Shown: one piece after another, positions 35,619-44,048 of the stretch
Layout of the letters: every line of letters starts with the position of its first letter
How positions within the stretch are numbered: the stretch's first letter is position 1
From: SZUA-430 sp964547645
GTDB taxonomy: Bacteria; Pseudomonadota; Alphaproteobacteria; Micropepsales; Micropepsaceae
Assembly: GCA_964547645.1 (NCBI GenBank)
Contig: CAZJOM010000009.1
Coordinates: 1 to 64,000 of the forward strand
Length of the DNA: 64,000 nt
Direction: 5' to 3'
Translations under genes and position numbers: made by a program
Notes under the pieces: model-generated
What the model was told of the DNA's origin: nothing
Database searches by the model: none
The model's input: only the letters and a program-made list of their open reading frames with translations

Positions 35619-36314
35619 CTAGCGTTCGGGCGCCGACCCAAACAGAGGCTGGTCAGCCCGTTTGAAAATCACGACCAGAAGGAGGCCGGCTACGAACCCG
35701 CCTACATGCGCCCACCAGGCAGTCCCGTCCTCAACCTTGGTCAGGATGAAGAACGCTTGTGTCGCTAACCAAGCGCCGATGACCAGATAGGCGGGCAGCT
35801 TCAGCGGAATGCGCATGAAAGCCAGCGACCACATCCGAACCCGCGGGTAAAGCATGAGATACCCACCGACCACACCGCCGATCGCGCCCGATGCGCCGAT
35901 CAACGGCGCCTCCGATCCGACATTCGCATAGGCATGTGCAAAACCCGCCGCCACGCCGCAGAGCAGATAGAAGATGAAAAAGCGAAACGTGCCCATCGCG
36001 TCTTCGACGTTGTCGCCGAAGACCCAGAGAAACAGCATGTTTCCGATCAAATGCCACCAGTCGCCATGTAGAAACATGTAGGTCAGCAATGTCGCTTCCG
36101 GCGGCAAAAAGGCGAATTCCGCCGGCAATCGCGCGCCGCCCAGCAGCGTCGTCGGAATAAGCCCCGCCGACATCGCGACCCTGACCGCGCTGGTCTCGCC
36201 CAGCGTGTCCTGCCACATGAAAACGATGGTGTTGATCAGTATGAGCGTGACGGTCGCGTACTGGAACGGGATGACTTTGAGCGGATTGTCATCCTTCAGC
36301 GGCAGAAAAACCAT
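35619..36314 (-). CDS. Rhomboid-family intramembrane serine protease
   Basis: The 231-residue protein has six predicted membrane helices. It carries the conserved HLIGN (His88, Asn92), the catalytic GASGA (Ser142) and the helix-6 His203 in WAHVGGF, so the Ser/His dyad and the oxyanion residues are complete. Rhomboids cleave transmembrane helices of other membrane proteins; the substrate is unknown. ATG 36314 is used. It sits between the etf operon and a YbjN-like gene, all on the minus strand. Confidence 0.93.
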   Translation of the reverse strand: MVFLPLKDDNPLKVIPFQYATVTLILINTIVFMWQDTLGETSAVRVAMSAGLIPTTLLGGARLPAEFAFLPPEATLLTYMFLHGDWWHLIGNMLFLWVFGDNVEDAMGTFRFFIFYLLCGVAAGFAHAYANVGSEAPLIGASGAIGGVVGGYLMLYPRVRMWSLAFMRIPLKLPAYLVIGAWLATQAFFILTKVEDGTAWWAHVGGFVAGLLLVVIFKRADQPLFGSAPER

Positions 36315-36410
36315 GAAGTCCTCAAGTGTCGGAAGTGCCTAACCGGCTGGCACCTTAGCCGACCTCGCAGCGTCGCGCGATGGCCGCAAAACGCCGGACT
36401 TCCGCGGGAG

Positions 36411-36920
36411 TTAGACCTTAAGCAACGCCCGTACGTCGTCCAGTACGCGTAACCAGTTGTCGACGTGCCGCTTCATGTTCGCCGCGGAGACGCCGTCCTT
36501 GATGTTGATCGAATAGTCGAACATGAACATCTTCCCGTCTTTGCTCAGATAGGCTCGGCCAAAGACGAACTTTTGATTGTACGCGTTGGCGGAATCGACG
36601 CCTGCGTTCTTCGTCAGCTCCCACTGCGCCAAGAATTGCAGATTGCTGCAGCGCCGCCCCTCGGCCCCGTCGCCCGCGCAGTCATACATGTTGACGTAGA
36701 AGTCCGTGCCTTTCGCCGTGCGCGCCGACAGCCAAGGATCGGAATCCTTCGTCGTCGCGTCCTTCACGGTGAGGCCATAGGACGACAGCAGCGCAATCAA
36801 CTCGATCCGTGTTACGCCTTGATCAAGCAAGGCCGGCGCAACGGTGGGGGCAGTCGGGGCGGCCGCTTGCGTGATGGTCGCTGAAATCAAAAGCAGAGCG
36901 GCGCTGAGAAGCATGCGCAT
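36411..36920 (-). CDS. Secreted YbjN-domain-like protein
   Basis: The 169-residue protein has a signal peptide (MRMLLSAALLLISATITQAAA) and a mature part of the YbjN type: ELIALLSSYGL, GTDFYVNMYDC near residue 78, RCSNLQFLAQWEL, then KMFMFDYSINIKDGVSAANMKRHVDNWLRVL. The two Cys (YDC and RRC) may form a disulfide. YbjN proteins are type III chaperone-fold proteins linked to motility and stress regulation in E. coli, but here the signal peptide suggests a periplasmic role. ATG 36920 has GGAGA upstream. Confidence 0.72.
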   Translation of the reverse strand: MRMLLSAALLLISATITQAAAPTAPTVAPALLDQGVTRIELIALLSSYGLTVKDATTKDSDPWLSARTAKGTDFYVNMYDCAGDGAEGRRCSNLQFLAQWELTKNAGVDSANAYNQKFVFGRAYLSKDGKMFMFDYSINIKDGVSAANMKRHVDNWLRVLDDVRALLKV

Positions 36921-36997
36921 CGATCGTCTCCACAATGGGGAAATCTTGAGGTCCGGGAAAATAGCGGCCCGCAGGCCCGTTTCAACTGACGTAAAGT

Positions 36998-37564
36998 TTA
37001 GGACCTGTTGGCACCGGGTACCCACAGGACGTCACCGCGGCTGAAATTCGCGAAACGGGCTGCGACAAAAAGGAAATCGGACAGCCGGTTCGCGTACTTC
37101 ACCGCCGCTACACTGACCGGCTCGCTCTCACCAAGCTTCACGATCAAGCGCTCCGCCCGCCGGCACACCGTGCGGGCCACGTGCAGATGCGCCGCAGCCG
37201 CCGTCCCACCCGGCAGCACGAAAGATTTCAGCGGTTGAAGCTTCTCGTTCATCGCATCGATCTCTCGCTCAAGCCGCTCGACCTGCGCATCGCTGATCCG
37301 CAGCGCCTTGGCCGCGATCTCGCTCCCGTCCTCAGGAATGCAAAGGTCCGCACCCAAATCGAACAAGTCATTTTGCACGCGCCCCAGCATCCGATCGAGT
37401 TCGCCTTCCGCCGAAAGGCGCGCGACCCCGACGCACGCGTTCGTCTCGTCGACCGTGCCATAGGCTTCGATACGCGGATCGTACTTTTGCACACGCTTGC
37501 CGGTGCCAAGCGCCGTGTCGCCCTTGTCGCCGGTGCGCGTATAGATGCGGTTCAAAACGACCAA
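36998..37564 (-). CDS. pduO: Cob(I)yrinic acid a,c-diamide adenosyltransferase (PduO type)
   Basis: The 188-residue enzyme begins with RIYTRTGDKGDTALGTGKRV near residue 6, then YGTVDETNACVGVAR near 35, QNDLFDLGADLC near 64, FVLPGGTAAAAHLHVARTVCRRAER near 115 and YANRLSDFLFVAAR near 156, all signatures of PduO-type ATP:cob(I)alamin adenosyltransferase. It makes adenosylcobalamin, needed by NrdJ and by the B12-dependent mutases of the ethylmalonyl-CoA route. A HIG1-type small membrane protein gene lies 12 bases upstream, a conserved alphaproteobacterial pair. Confidence 0.94.
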   Translation of the reverse strand: MVVLNRIYTRTGDKGDTALGTGKRVQKYDPRIEAYGTVDETNACVGVARLSAEGELDRMLGRVQNDLFDLGADLCIPEDGSEIAAKALRISDAQVERLEREIDAMNEKLQPLKSFVLPGGTAAAAHLHVARTVCRRAERLIVKLGESEPVSVAAVKYANRLSDFLFVAARFANFSRGDVLWVPGANRS

Positions 37565-37576
37565 GGGTTCTCTCCG

Positions 37577-37786
37577 CTAATTGGCACCCGGACCGCGACC
37601 CCAGAAATAGAGCACGGCCATAATGATCACGATCGCCGCGAATTGCGCTACGATCCGCAGCCGCATGATCTTATTAGAATAGCTGCGCGCAAAGTCGCCG
37701 CCGCGATAGAGGCTATAGAGCCCCACGATCAAGACGATCGCGACAACGCCCACCGCAACCGTCACCAGGATTTGACCCATAAGCAT
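37577..37786 (-). CDS. Twin-transmembrane HIG1-domain small protein
   Basis: The 69-residue protein has two membrane helices (GQILVTVAVGVVAIVLIVGLYSLYR and IVAQFAAIVIIMAVLYFWG) joined by the basic loop SNKIMRLRIVAQ. The RLRI loop matches HIG1 (hypoxia-induced gene 1) domain proteins. Mitochondrial members modulate cytochrome oxidase supercomplexes; the bacterial role is unproven. The start is ATG 37786 or 37780. It precedes pduO by 12 bases. Confidence 0.88.
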   Translation of the reverse strand: MLMGQILVTVAVGVVAIVLIVGLYSLYRGGDFARSYSNKIMRLRIVAQFAAIVIIMAVLYFWGRGPGAN

Positions 37787-37826
37787 GGCCGATCAATAAC
37801 CCGGACTTGGCCCCGCTTCAATCAAC

Positions 37827-38621
37827 TTAAGGCGCGGGAAACACGCTGTCGCTCTTGCCGGAGAGCGCATAGGACAACAGGCCGATCCACTCCTTTGCCG
37901 CTATGTCCGTGCGCCGGAGCCCTTCGCCGACAAAGCCGAACGGTCGCAGTAACGACACGCTACCTGCGGTGCGATAGTCGACGGGATAGGGCACCACCTC
38001 GAACCCGACCTTGCGGAACACGCCGATCGTGCGCGGCATGTGAAACGCCGACGTGACGACAAGCCACCGCTCGCCTTGTTGCGGCTGAGCGATCCCTTTG
38101 GCGTAAAGCGCATTCTCGAACGTGTTCAGCGATTGCCGGTCGTAGGCGATCCGCGCCGGCGCAACGCCCAGACTGTTCGCCGTGTTCTCGACCAACGTGG
38201 CCTCTGGCGTCGTATCCGGCGTGAACTCGCTGCCCCCACCTGCATAGATGATGCGCGCGCCCGGGTAACGCCGCGCCAACTCGCCTAGTGCGATCAAGCG
38301 TTCGCCGGTCTCGTTCAGCGCCATCTGCCCGCGCGCGTTCGTGGCCTCCGTATCGAATGTGCCACCCAGCACAATGAACCCGCGAACAGGCGTGCCGTCA
38401 TCGCGAAATGCCGGAAAGCGCTCCTCGAGCGGCAGGATGAGTGCATTGCCGAGTGGCGAAAGCCCGGCGATGAGCAGCCCCACGCCGCCCGCTACCGCGA
38501 CCCGCGCCCCAACTACGGCACGCTTTCCCCGCGTCAGCCAAAGCCCGAGCAACACCATCGTCACCAGCGAATTCGATGGCGTCAGAAAGAACCAAACGAT
38601 CTTGGAGACGAAGTAGAACAT
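37827..38621 (-). CDS. YdcF/ElyC family (DUF218) protein
   Basis: The 264-residue protein has two N-terminal membrane helices, then a DUF218 domain: RGFIVLGGTF near residue 80, ALNETGERLIALGELARRYPGARIIYAGG near 101, ATLVENTANSLG near 139 and VVTSAFHMPRTIGVFRKVGFEVVPYPVDYR near 185. Relatives such as ElyC/SanA affect envelope polysaccharide and peptidoglycan synthesis at low temperature. It is longer and only distantly similar to the YdcF protein at 15.7 kb. It lies between the HIG1 gene and mcd. Confidence 0.87.
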   Translation of the reverse strand: MFYFVSKIVWFFLTPSNSLVTMVLLGLWLTRGKRAVVGARVAVAGGVGLLIAGLSPLGNALILPLEERFPAFRDDGTPVRGFIVLGGTFDTEATNARGQMALNETGERLIALGELARRYPGARIIYAGGGSEFTPDTTPEATLVENTANSLGVAPARIAYDRQSLNTFENALYAKGIAQPQQGERWLVVTSAFHMPRTIGVFRKVGFEVVPYPVDYRTAGSVSLLRPFGFVGEGLRRTDIAAKEWIGLLSYALSGKSDSVFPAP

Positions 38622-38694
38622 GGGCGCACCGCGATTGGATCGCCATGTCAGGTGTTTCGACGATCGCTCTCAAGCGGCAGCCGTCACGCTCCGA

Positions 38695-40338
38695 TCAGTT
38701 CGCGTCTTCCAAAAGCCGCCGCGCGATGACCTGCGCCTGGATCTCGGCCGCGCCCTCGAAGATGTTGAGAATACGCGCATCGCACAGAACGCGGCTCACC
38801 GGATATTCGAGGGCAAACCCGTTGCCGCCGTGGATCTGCACCGCGTTGTCGGCCGCAGCCCACGCCACCCGCGCGGCCAAGAGCTTCGCCATGCCCGCTT
38901 CCAGATCGCAGCGCCGTCCCGCGTCCTTCTCGCGTGCGGCGAAGTAGGTGAGCTGCCGCGCGATCATGATTTCGACGGCCATCGATACGATCTTGTTGGC
39001 CACGCGCGGGAAGCCGAAGATCGCTTTGCCGAACTGCTGCCGCTCCAACCCATAGCGCAGGCCGAGATCCATCGCCGATTGCGCCACACCGATCGCGCGT
39101 GCAGCCGTCTGAATGCGCGCCGACTCGAACGTCACCATCAGCTGCTTGAAACCCTGACCTTCATCTCCGCCAAGCAGATTCGCATGCGGAACCTCGAACC
39201 CGTCGAAGCCGATCTCGTATTCCTTCATGCCGCGATAGCCGAGCACTTCGATCTCGCCGCCCGTCATGCCCTTCGCGGGGAACGGCTTTCCGTCGTTGCC
39301 CCGCGGCTTCGGCGCCAAGAACATCGAGAGCCCCTTGTACCCCGGCGCATTCGGATTGGTTCGCACCAAGAGCGTCATCAGGTCCGCGCGTGCCGCGTGC
39401 GTGATCCAGGTCTTGTTGCCCGTGACCTTCCAAACGTCGCCGTCGCGCACCGCGCGCGTACGCAACGAACCGAGATCGGAACCGGTGTTCGGTTCGGTAA
39501 AGACCGCCGTCGGTAAGATCTCGCCCGACGCCAGCTTTGGCAGCCAGTGCTTTTTCTGCGCCGTTGTGCCGCCGCCCAGGATCAGCTCCGCCGCGATCTC
39601 CGAACGCGTGCCGAGCGAGCCGACACCGATATAACCGCGCGACAGTTCCTCGGAGACGACGCACATCGCCGTCTTGCCCAAGCCCGAGCCGCCAAATTCT
39701 TCCGGGATCGTAAGCCCGAATACGCCAAGCGCACTCATCTCCTCGACGATCGGTAGCGGGATGAGTTCGTCTTTCAAGTGCCACTGATGCGCATGCGGCG
39801 CGACGCGATCGACCACGAACTTGCGGAACTGATCCCGGACAAGGTCCATCTCCTCGTCGAGACCGACTTCGCCGAATGTGACCGCCCCGGGGTTCGCCGC
39901 GATCAGATTGGCGAGCCTCGACTTCACGTCATGGTCGTATCCCTCGACCATCAAGTCCGCGATCGGACCCGAAGTAAAACGCGCACTGTCAGCGCTCGAC
40001 ACGCCGAGGTCGGATAGCCGAACGATCTCGCCCTGGCTCATCGGAATGCCGCCGGCGATCTGTGCGCAGTATTCGCCGAAGGCAGCCGAGAGCAGCAGTT
40101 GCTCGATCTCGCCGAATTTCCCTTGAGCCGCAAGTTTCTCCGCCCAACGCTGCATCTGCCGCAGCGCTTCGACATAGGTCGTCAGCCACGCGAAGCCGTG
40201 CGCCACGTGTTGCGCTTGATCAATCCCCCCGGCCGCCGCGATGGCGCCACGCACACCGGCTTTCGCTTTCGCTTGCAGCGTCTCCGCGCCGACGACGGCG
40301 GCTCGGACAAGCGACAGCAATGCATTGGAATCGTACAT
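38695..40338 (-). CDS. mcd: (2S)-methylsuccinyl-CoA dehydrogenase
   Basis: The 547-residue acyl-CoA dehydrogenase carries an N-terminal extension of about 160 residues (with THGFAWLTTYVEALRQM-like and FGEYCAQIAGGIPMSQGEIVRLSDLG), the hallmark of Mcd. The dehydrogenase core has FGLTIPEEFGGSGLGKTAM near residue 210, PTAVFTEPNTGSDLGSLRTRA near 285, KTWITHAARADLM near 314 and the C-terminal IHGGNGFALEYPVSRVLCDARILNIFEGAAEIQ. It oxidises (2S)-methylsuccinyl-CoA to mesaconyl-CoA, with electrons to ETF. ccr is 1.8 kb upstream on the same strand, which supports the assignment. Confidence 0.88.
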   Translation of the reverse strand: MYDSNALLSLVRAAVVGAETLQAKAKAGVRGAIAAAGGIDQAQHVAHGFAWLTTYVEALRQMQRWAEKLAAQGKFGEIEQLLLSAAFGEYCAQIAGGIPMSQGEIVRLSDLGVSSADSARFTSGPIADLMVEGYDHDVKSRLANLIAANPGAVTFGEVGLDEEMDLVRDQFRKFVVDRVAPHAHQWHLKDELIPLPIVEEMSALGVFGLTIPEEFGGSGLGKTAMCVVSEELSRGYIGVGSLGTRSEIAAELILGGGTTAQKKHWLPKLASGEILPTAVFTEPNTGSDLGSLRTRAVRDGDVWKVTGNKTWITHAARADLMTLLVRTNPNAPGYKGLSMFLAPKPRGNDGKPFPAKGMTGGEIEVLGYRGMKEYEIGFDGFEVPHANLLGGDEGQGFKQLMVTFESARIQTAARAIGVAQSAMDLGLRYGLERQQFGKAIFGFPRVANKIVSMAVEIMIARQLTYFAAREKDAGRRCDLEAGMAKLLAARVAWAAADNAVQIHGGNGFALEYPVSRVLCDARILNIFEGAAEIQAQVIARRLLEDAN

Positions 40339-40407
40339 GGCAAACCTTGAGTCGGAAGATGAGCGGCCCGCAACAAAGCGGAATAGCTCCAGTCGTGCAA
40401 TGGCAGT

Positions 40408-41046
40408 TCAGCCAAAAATCGCGTGCCAGTTCTCGTTCACGTGTTGCCAAATCCAGGGCAAAACTTCGGTGATCACCAGGTGAAGGCCCAGATAGCCTAT
40501 ATAGAGCGCGAAAAACGACCCCAACACGCCCAGCATGACGAGAAGACCGTCGCGCTCAATGATCGCAATGGACATGAAGGCGATAGCAACGCCCGGTGGA
40601 AAATTCGTGCCCGGGCCGGGCGCAGCAATGACGATCGCCAGAATGAACACGAGCAATCCGAGCAGCCGCTCGCCGGTCCTTCCGATCAGGAACTGAAGTC
40701 GCGGCCGACAAATCTTCTCGACCCACCGCATGGCAGGGACGGCGCGCAAGATCGTCGTCTCAAGATCGGCCTTTCCAAACGAGCGCTGCGAGATACTGCG
40801 CGGCAGCCACGCCGAGTGGAACCCAGCTAGCATCTGCAAGCCGAACAGCATCAATGGAATTGAAAAAATGGTGGCGAATCCGGGCGGCGCGATGGCGCAT
40901 GCGATCCCGAAGATCAACAGCAGGAACCCAAAGCTCCGCTCGCCCAAACCTTCGATCAAATCGGCAAGCTTCATCCGCTCGCCCGGAAACTCCCGCACGA
41001 GCGACAACAAAACGTCCGACGTGGAGCGGTGGTTGGTCTCGATCAT
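40408..41046 (-). CDS. exoD: ExoD-family membrane protein
   Basis: The 212-residue protein has the ExoD signature: MKLADLIEGLGERSFGFLLLIFGIACAIAPPGFATI, then SWLPRSIS-like SAWLPRSISQRSF, a helix pair and the PPGVAIAFMSIAIIERDG motif near residue 153. It has four or five membrane helices. Rhizobial ExoD mutants are affected in exopolysaccharide synthesis and alkali tolerance, but the reaction is unknown. It sits between mcd and a GNAT gene on the minus strand. Confidence 0.9.
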   Translation of the reverse strand: MIETNHRSTSDVLLSLVREFPGERMKLADLIEGLGERSFGFLLLIFGIACAIAPPGFATIFSIPLMLFGLQMLAGFHSAWLPRSISQRSFGKADLETTILRAVPAMRWVEKICRPRLQFLIGRTGERLLGLLVFILAIVIAAPGPGTNFPPGVAIAFMSIAIIERDGLLVMLGVLGSFFALYIGYLGLHLVITEVLPWIWQHVNENWHAIFG

Positions 41047-41052
41047 CAGGGG

Positions 41053-41601
41053 TCAAAAACTCAAGCGCAACAGGGGTCGCTTCGGATCGTCGCGCACGAC
41101 GGCGAAGCCAAGGCGAAGGTACGTCGATTCCGCACCGTTCCACAACTCGCCCGCGTCGTTGGCTCCGCGTTTCGGAAAGGCGTCGATCGAACGTGCCCCG
41201 CGCAACCGCAAGTCGGCAACGATCTGCGTCAAAGCCTCGCGTGCAACGCCTTGTGCACGAAATTCAGGCAGTATCAACACGCACCCGATCATCCACGCGT
41301 CGTCGCTGGCTGCAACGCCGAACTGCGCGGCCAGCTTCACAAAGGCATCGCGCTTCCACGCCTGAACCCAACCGGAGAGTTTCCCGTCGGCGTAGATCAA
41401 GTAGCCATCGTGCACGCCATCGCGAAACAGTCGCTGCCGCAACGCTGCGTTCGCTGCGGCCGTTCGCTCGCCCCAGCCATCCCACGTCGGCACCCACCAC
41501 GCGACGCAGTGACACCAACCGTTCCCACTCGCGTCACAATGCAGGCGCGCGAACTCTGCCTCGGTTGCCTGGGAAAGTCGCGTGACCTTGATGCCGCTCA
41601 T
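41053..41601 (-). CDS. GNAT-family N-acetyltransferase
   Basis: The 182-residue protein has the GNAT acetyl-CoA motif IGCVLILPEFRAQGVAREAL near residue 103 (RxxGxA type) and the C-terminal YLRLGFAVV. The CHCVAWWVPTWDGWGER segment near residue 30 is unusual and rich in Trp. The acceptor is unknown. It starts 5 bases after the GFA gene and stops 7 bases before exoD, so it is probably part of a short operon between ccr and mcd. The frame is open to 41805, but the ATG at 41601 is preferred. Confidence 0.8.
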   Translation of the reverse strand: MSGIKVTRLSQATEAEFARLHCDASGNGWCHCVAWWVPTWDGWGERTAAANAALRQRLFRDGVHDGYLIYADGKLSGWVQAWKRDAFVKLAAQFGVAASDDAWMIGCVLILPEFRAQGVAREALTQIVADLRLRGARSIDAFPKRGANDAGELWNGAESTYLRLGFAVVRDDPKRPLLRLSF

Positions 41602-41606
41602 CGCGC

Positions 41607-42029
41607 TCACCCCGGTGGCACCATCGACGCCAAGAACTCCGCGCCCGTCATCTTCTTCGTTTGGTTGGAAAACGCGTAGTTGCCGGGGTTCTCGTCGATG
41701 AAGATCTCGCTCACGAACTGGAACTGCCCAGGGTCGTCGAACGCCTGCGCCGACACGACTTGATGCGATCCGTCGCGCATCCGCCAGAACAACGTCGTTC
41801 CGCAAGTCTTACAGAAACAACGCTCGCCCCAATCTGATGAGGTGTAGACGCCGAGCGCGGATTGGTCCTCGATCTTCAACGATGTCCCGCACTCCACCGC
41901 CATGAACGAGCCGCCCGACCACTTGCGGCACATCGAGCAATGGCACACGCCCATGGCCATCGTTTCTGGCGTCGCTTCGAACGTCACGGCGCCGCACAAG
42001 CAGCGCCCCATGAGGGCTTTGTTGGTCAC
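41607..42029 (-). CDS. GFA-family (glutathione-dependent formaldehyde-activating enzyme-like) zinc protein
   Basis: The 140-residue protein has the GFA/CENP-V zinc motifs: Cys10 and Cys12 (GRCLCGAV), Cys29/Cys31/Cys34 (VCHCSMCRKWSG) and Cys71/Cys73/Cys76 (CFCKTCGTTLF), enough for two zinc sites. The family was named for Gfa of methylotrophs, which combines formaldehyde with glutathione, but most members have unknown function. It sits between ccr and a GNAT gene. A role in C1 or aldehyde handling near the ethylmalonyl-CoA genes is only a guess. Confidence 0.87.
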   Translation of the reverse strand: MTNKALMGRCLCGAVTFEATPETMAMGVCHCSMCRKWSGGSFMAVECGTSLKIEDQSALGVYTSSDWGERCFCKTCGTTLFWRMRDGSHQVVSAQAFDDPGQFQFVSEIFIDENPGNYAFSNQTKKMTGAEFLASMVPPG

Positions 42030-42097
42030 GGCGGCACGCTCTCCCAGCTTGCGTCCCTGGGAAGGTAGTGCGTGCCGCGCTCGGTCTCAATGCCCGC

Positions 42098-43384
42098 TTA
42101 GCGTTTGCCGGCCTCAATCACGTCATCAAGCGTGCGCAGGCCGGTTTTTGTGGCGTTCACGAGAACGGCCATGTTGCCCGGCAAGTGCTCGTTCTTCCAC
42201 ATTTTCGTGTGTGCTTTCGGAATGTCGTTCCAGGAGAAGACTTCCGACATGCACGGATCGATGCGCCGCTCGACCACCAGGCGGTTCGCTTGGCTAGCCT
42301 GCTGCAGGTTCGCGAAGTGCGATCCCTGAATCCGCTTCTGGCGCATCCATACGTACCGCGCGTCGAACGTAATGTTGTAGCCGGTCGTACCGGCGCAAAA
42401 TACGACCATGCCGCCGCGCTTCACCACCAAGCACGAGACTGGGAATGTCGACTCGCCTGGATGCTCGAATACGAAGTCGACGTCGTTGCCTTTTCCCGTG
42501 ATGTCCCAAATCGCTTTGCCGAACTTGCGCGCTTCCTTGGTCCACTCGTCATAAGCGGGTGTGCCGACCTGAGGCATTGCACCCCAGCATTTGAAATTCT
42601 TCCGGTTGATAACGCCTTTGGCGCCCAAACTCATCACGAAGTCGCGCTTCGTATCGTCGGAGATAATGCCGATCGCATTTGCGCCCGACACGGCGCAAAG
42701 CTGCACCGCGAACGATCCCAATCCGCCCGACGCGCCCCAAACAAGCACGTTGTGACCGGGCCGCAGAATATGCGGGCGATGACCGAAGAACATGCGGTAG
42801 GTCGTGGCCAAAGTCAGCGTGTAGCAAGCCGACTCTTCCCAGGTCAGGTGCTTCGGCCGCTCCATCAGCTGGCGGTCCTGCACGCGGCAGAACTGCGCGA
42901 ACGAACCGTCCGGCGTCTCGTAACCCCAAATGCGCTGCGATGGCGAGAACATGGGATCGCCGCCGTTGCACTCTTCGTCATCGCCGTCGTCTTGGTTGCA
43001 GTGGATGACGACTTCATCGCCAACCTTCCAGCGCTTCACCTTCGACCCGACGGCCCAAACGATCCCCGACGCATCGGAGCCGGCGATATGAAATGGATTC
43101 TTGTGACCGTCGATCGGCGAGATCGGCGTGCCGAGACCCGCCCAGACGCCGTTGTAGTTCACGCCGGCCGCCATCACGAGCACGAGCACGTCGTGGCTAT
43201 CGAGTTCCCATGTGGGAACGACCTCGATCTGCATCGACTTCTCGGGCTCGCCATGCCGTTCCTTGCGGATCGCCCATGCGTACATCTTTGAAGGTACGTA
43301 ACCGAGCGGCGGAATCTCACCGATCTCGTAGAGGTCCTTGTAGGCGGGTTTTGCTTCTTTCACCGCCGTCGTCGCCGCTGCCAT
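42098..43384 (-). CDS. ccr: Crotonyl-CoA carboxylase/reductase
   Basis: The 428-residue MDR-family enzyme reductively carboxylates crotonyl-CoA to (2S)-ethylmalonyl-CoA with NADPH and CO2. It has an N-terminal GroES-like part (AGVNYNGVWAGLGTP near residue 73), the long acidic-Cys loop VIHCNQDDGDDEECNGGDPMF characteristic of Ccr, an NADPH fold GASGGLGS (217-224) and the C-terminal HPGESTFPVSCLVV. It is the key enzyme of the ethylmalonyl-CoA pathway for acetyl-CoA assimilation. A TTGTGC-N3-GCA motif lies 50-64 bases upstream of the ATG at 43384. Confidence 0.96.
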   Translation of the reverse strand: MAAATTAVKEAKPAYKDLYEIGEIPPLGYVPSKMYAWAIRKERHGEPEKSMQIEVVPTWELDSHDVLVLVMAAGVNYNGVWAGLGTPISPIDGHKNPFHIAGSDASGIVWAVGSKVKRWKVGDEVVIHCNQDDGDDEECNGGDPMFSPSQRIWGYETPDGSFAQFCRVQDRQLMERPKHLTWEESACYTLTLATTYRMFFGHRPHILRPGHNVLVWGASGGLGSFAVQLCAVSGANAIGIISDDTKRDFVMSLGAKGVINRKNFKCWGAMPQVGTPAYDEWTKEARKFGKAIWDITGKGNDVDFVFEHPGESTFPVSCLVVKRGGMVVFCAGTTGYNITFDARYVWMRQKRIQGSHFANLQQASQANRLVVERRIDPCMSEVFSWNDIPKAHTKMWKNEHLPGNMAVLVNATKTGLRTLDDVIEAGKR

Positions 43385-43706
43385 GGGTTGCCCTTTTGCA
43401 CGCTACGGAAGGCGGCCCGAATAACACCCCTGTTTGTGCACTGCAATATGGCGCTTTCGCAAGGAAGCCCAAAAAATCCACAGACTTCTTACCAAAAATT
43501 ACCAACAGCAGCAGTGTGGACTACTTTTCTGACCGGCACGCTGCGCCGCAACAGCACCACGCCGCGGCGATTCTGATGCTTAACAAGCGCTTCGTGGCAA
43601 CGCCAAACACCAAGCATTCGTTTCGAATTGCGCGACCCGGTTTCAATCCGTCTTAAAGCGCCGCGAGCCTTGATGCGCGCCCGCCGTTGTCTTCTTGGAG
43701 GCCCCC
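43385..43706. other. Divergent intergenic region between ccr and a secreted protein gene
   Basis: 322 bases without a gene. It holds the ccr promoter side: on the minus strand TTGCAG and TATTCG are 17 bases apart, and the TTGTGC-N3-GCA motif (43434-43448) overlaps this pair. An A-rich stretch lies at about 43470-43505. A strong GGAGG before the ATG at 43707 serves the plus-strand gene. Confidence 0.6.
43434..43448. promoter_or_regulatory. Candidate operator upstream of ccr (TTGTGC-N3-GCAATA)
   Basis: An imperfect inverted repeat, TTGTGC-ACT-GCAATA, that shares its half-sites and spacing with the perfect palindrome upstream of etfB. It overlaps a possible -35 (TTGCAG) and the spacer of a ccr promoter, a position suited to repression. 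Confidence 0.5.
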
Positions 43707-44048
43707 ATGAAGCGCCGATCGCTCGCCGCCGCCGTGCTTTTGTCGATCTGCTCAAGCCTACCCGCAGACGCCGCGCCACGCTTCACGCAATTGGATGCCA
43801 CCATCGTGCGTGTCTACTTCTCGACCAAACCCATCGTGTGGACCGGCGTTCCGATGGAACTCGCCAGAGGCTTTGCACCCGGCAAGCCATTGCCGCCGTC
43901 GCTGCCGCTGGAGGCACTCCCGCGCGACCTGTTGTCTAAGCTCCCCGTCCATCGTGGCTATGTGTATTACCGCGTCGGCGAAGACATCGCGCTTGTCGAT
44001 TCGGCGACGCGCATCGTCGCCGACATCATCGAGAACGTTTTCGGCTAA
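43707..44048 (+). CDS. Secreted RcnB/CigR-like protein
   Basis: The 113-residue protein has a signal peptide ending in ADA-A near residue 22. A short mature part follows, whose end, VHRGYVYYRVGEDIALVDSATRIVADIIENVFG, resembles the C-terminus of the RcnB/CigR family (Tyr, then ValGly, then IleVal-x-AspIle). These are small periplasmic proteins; CigR is linked to virulence regulation and RcnB to nickel/cobalt homeostasis. Here the similarity covers only the C-terminus. GGAGG lies 6 bases before ATG 43707; the TTG at 43695 is less likely. Confidence 0.62.
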   Translation: MKRRSLAAAVLLSICSSLPADAAPRFTQLDATIVRVYFSTKPIVWTGVPMELARGFAPGKPLPPSLPLEALPRDLLSKLPVHRGYVYYRVGEDIALVDSATRIVADIIENVFG

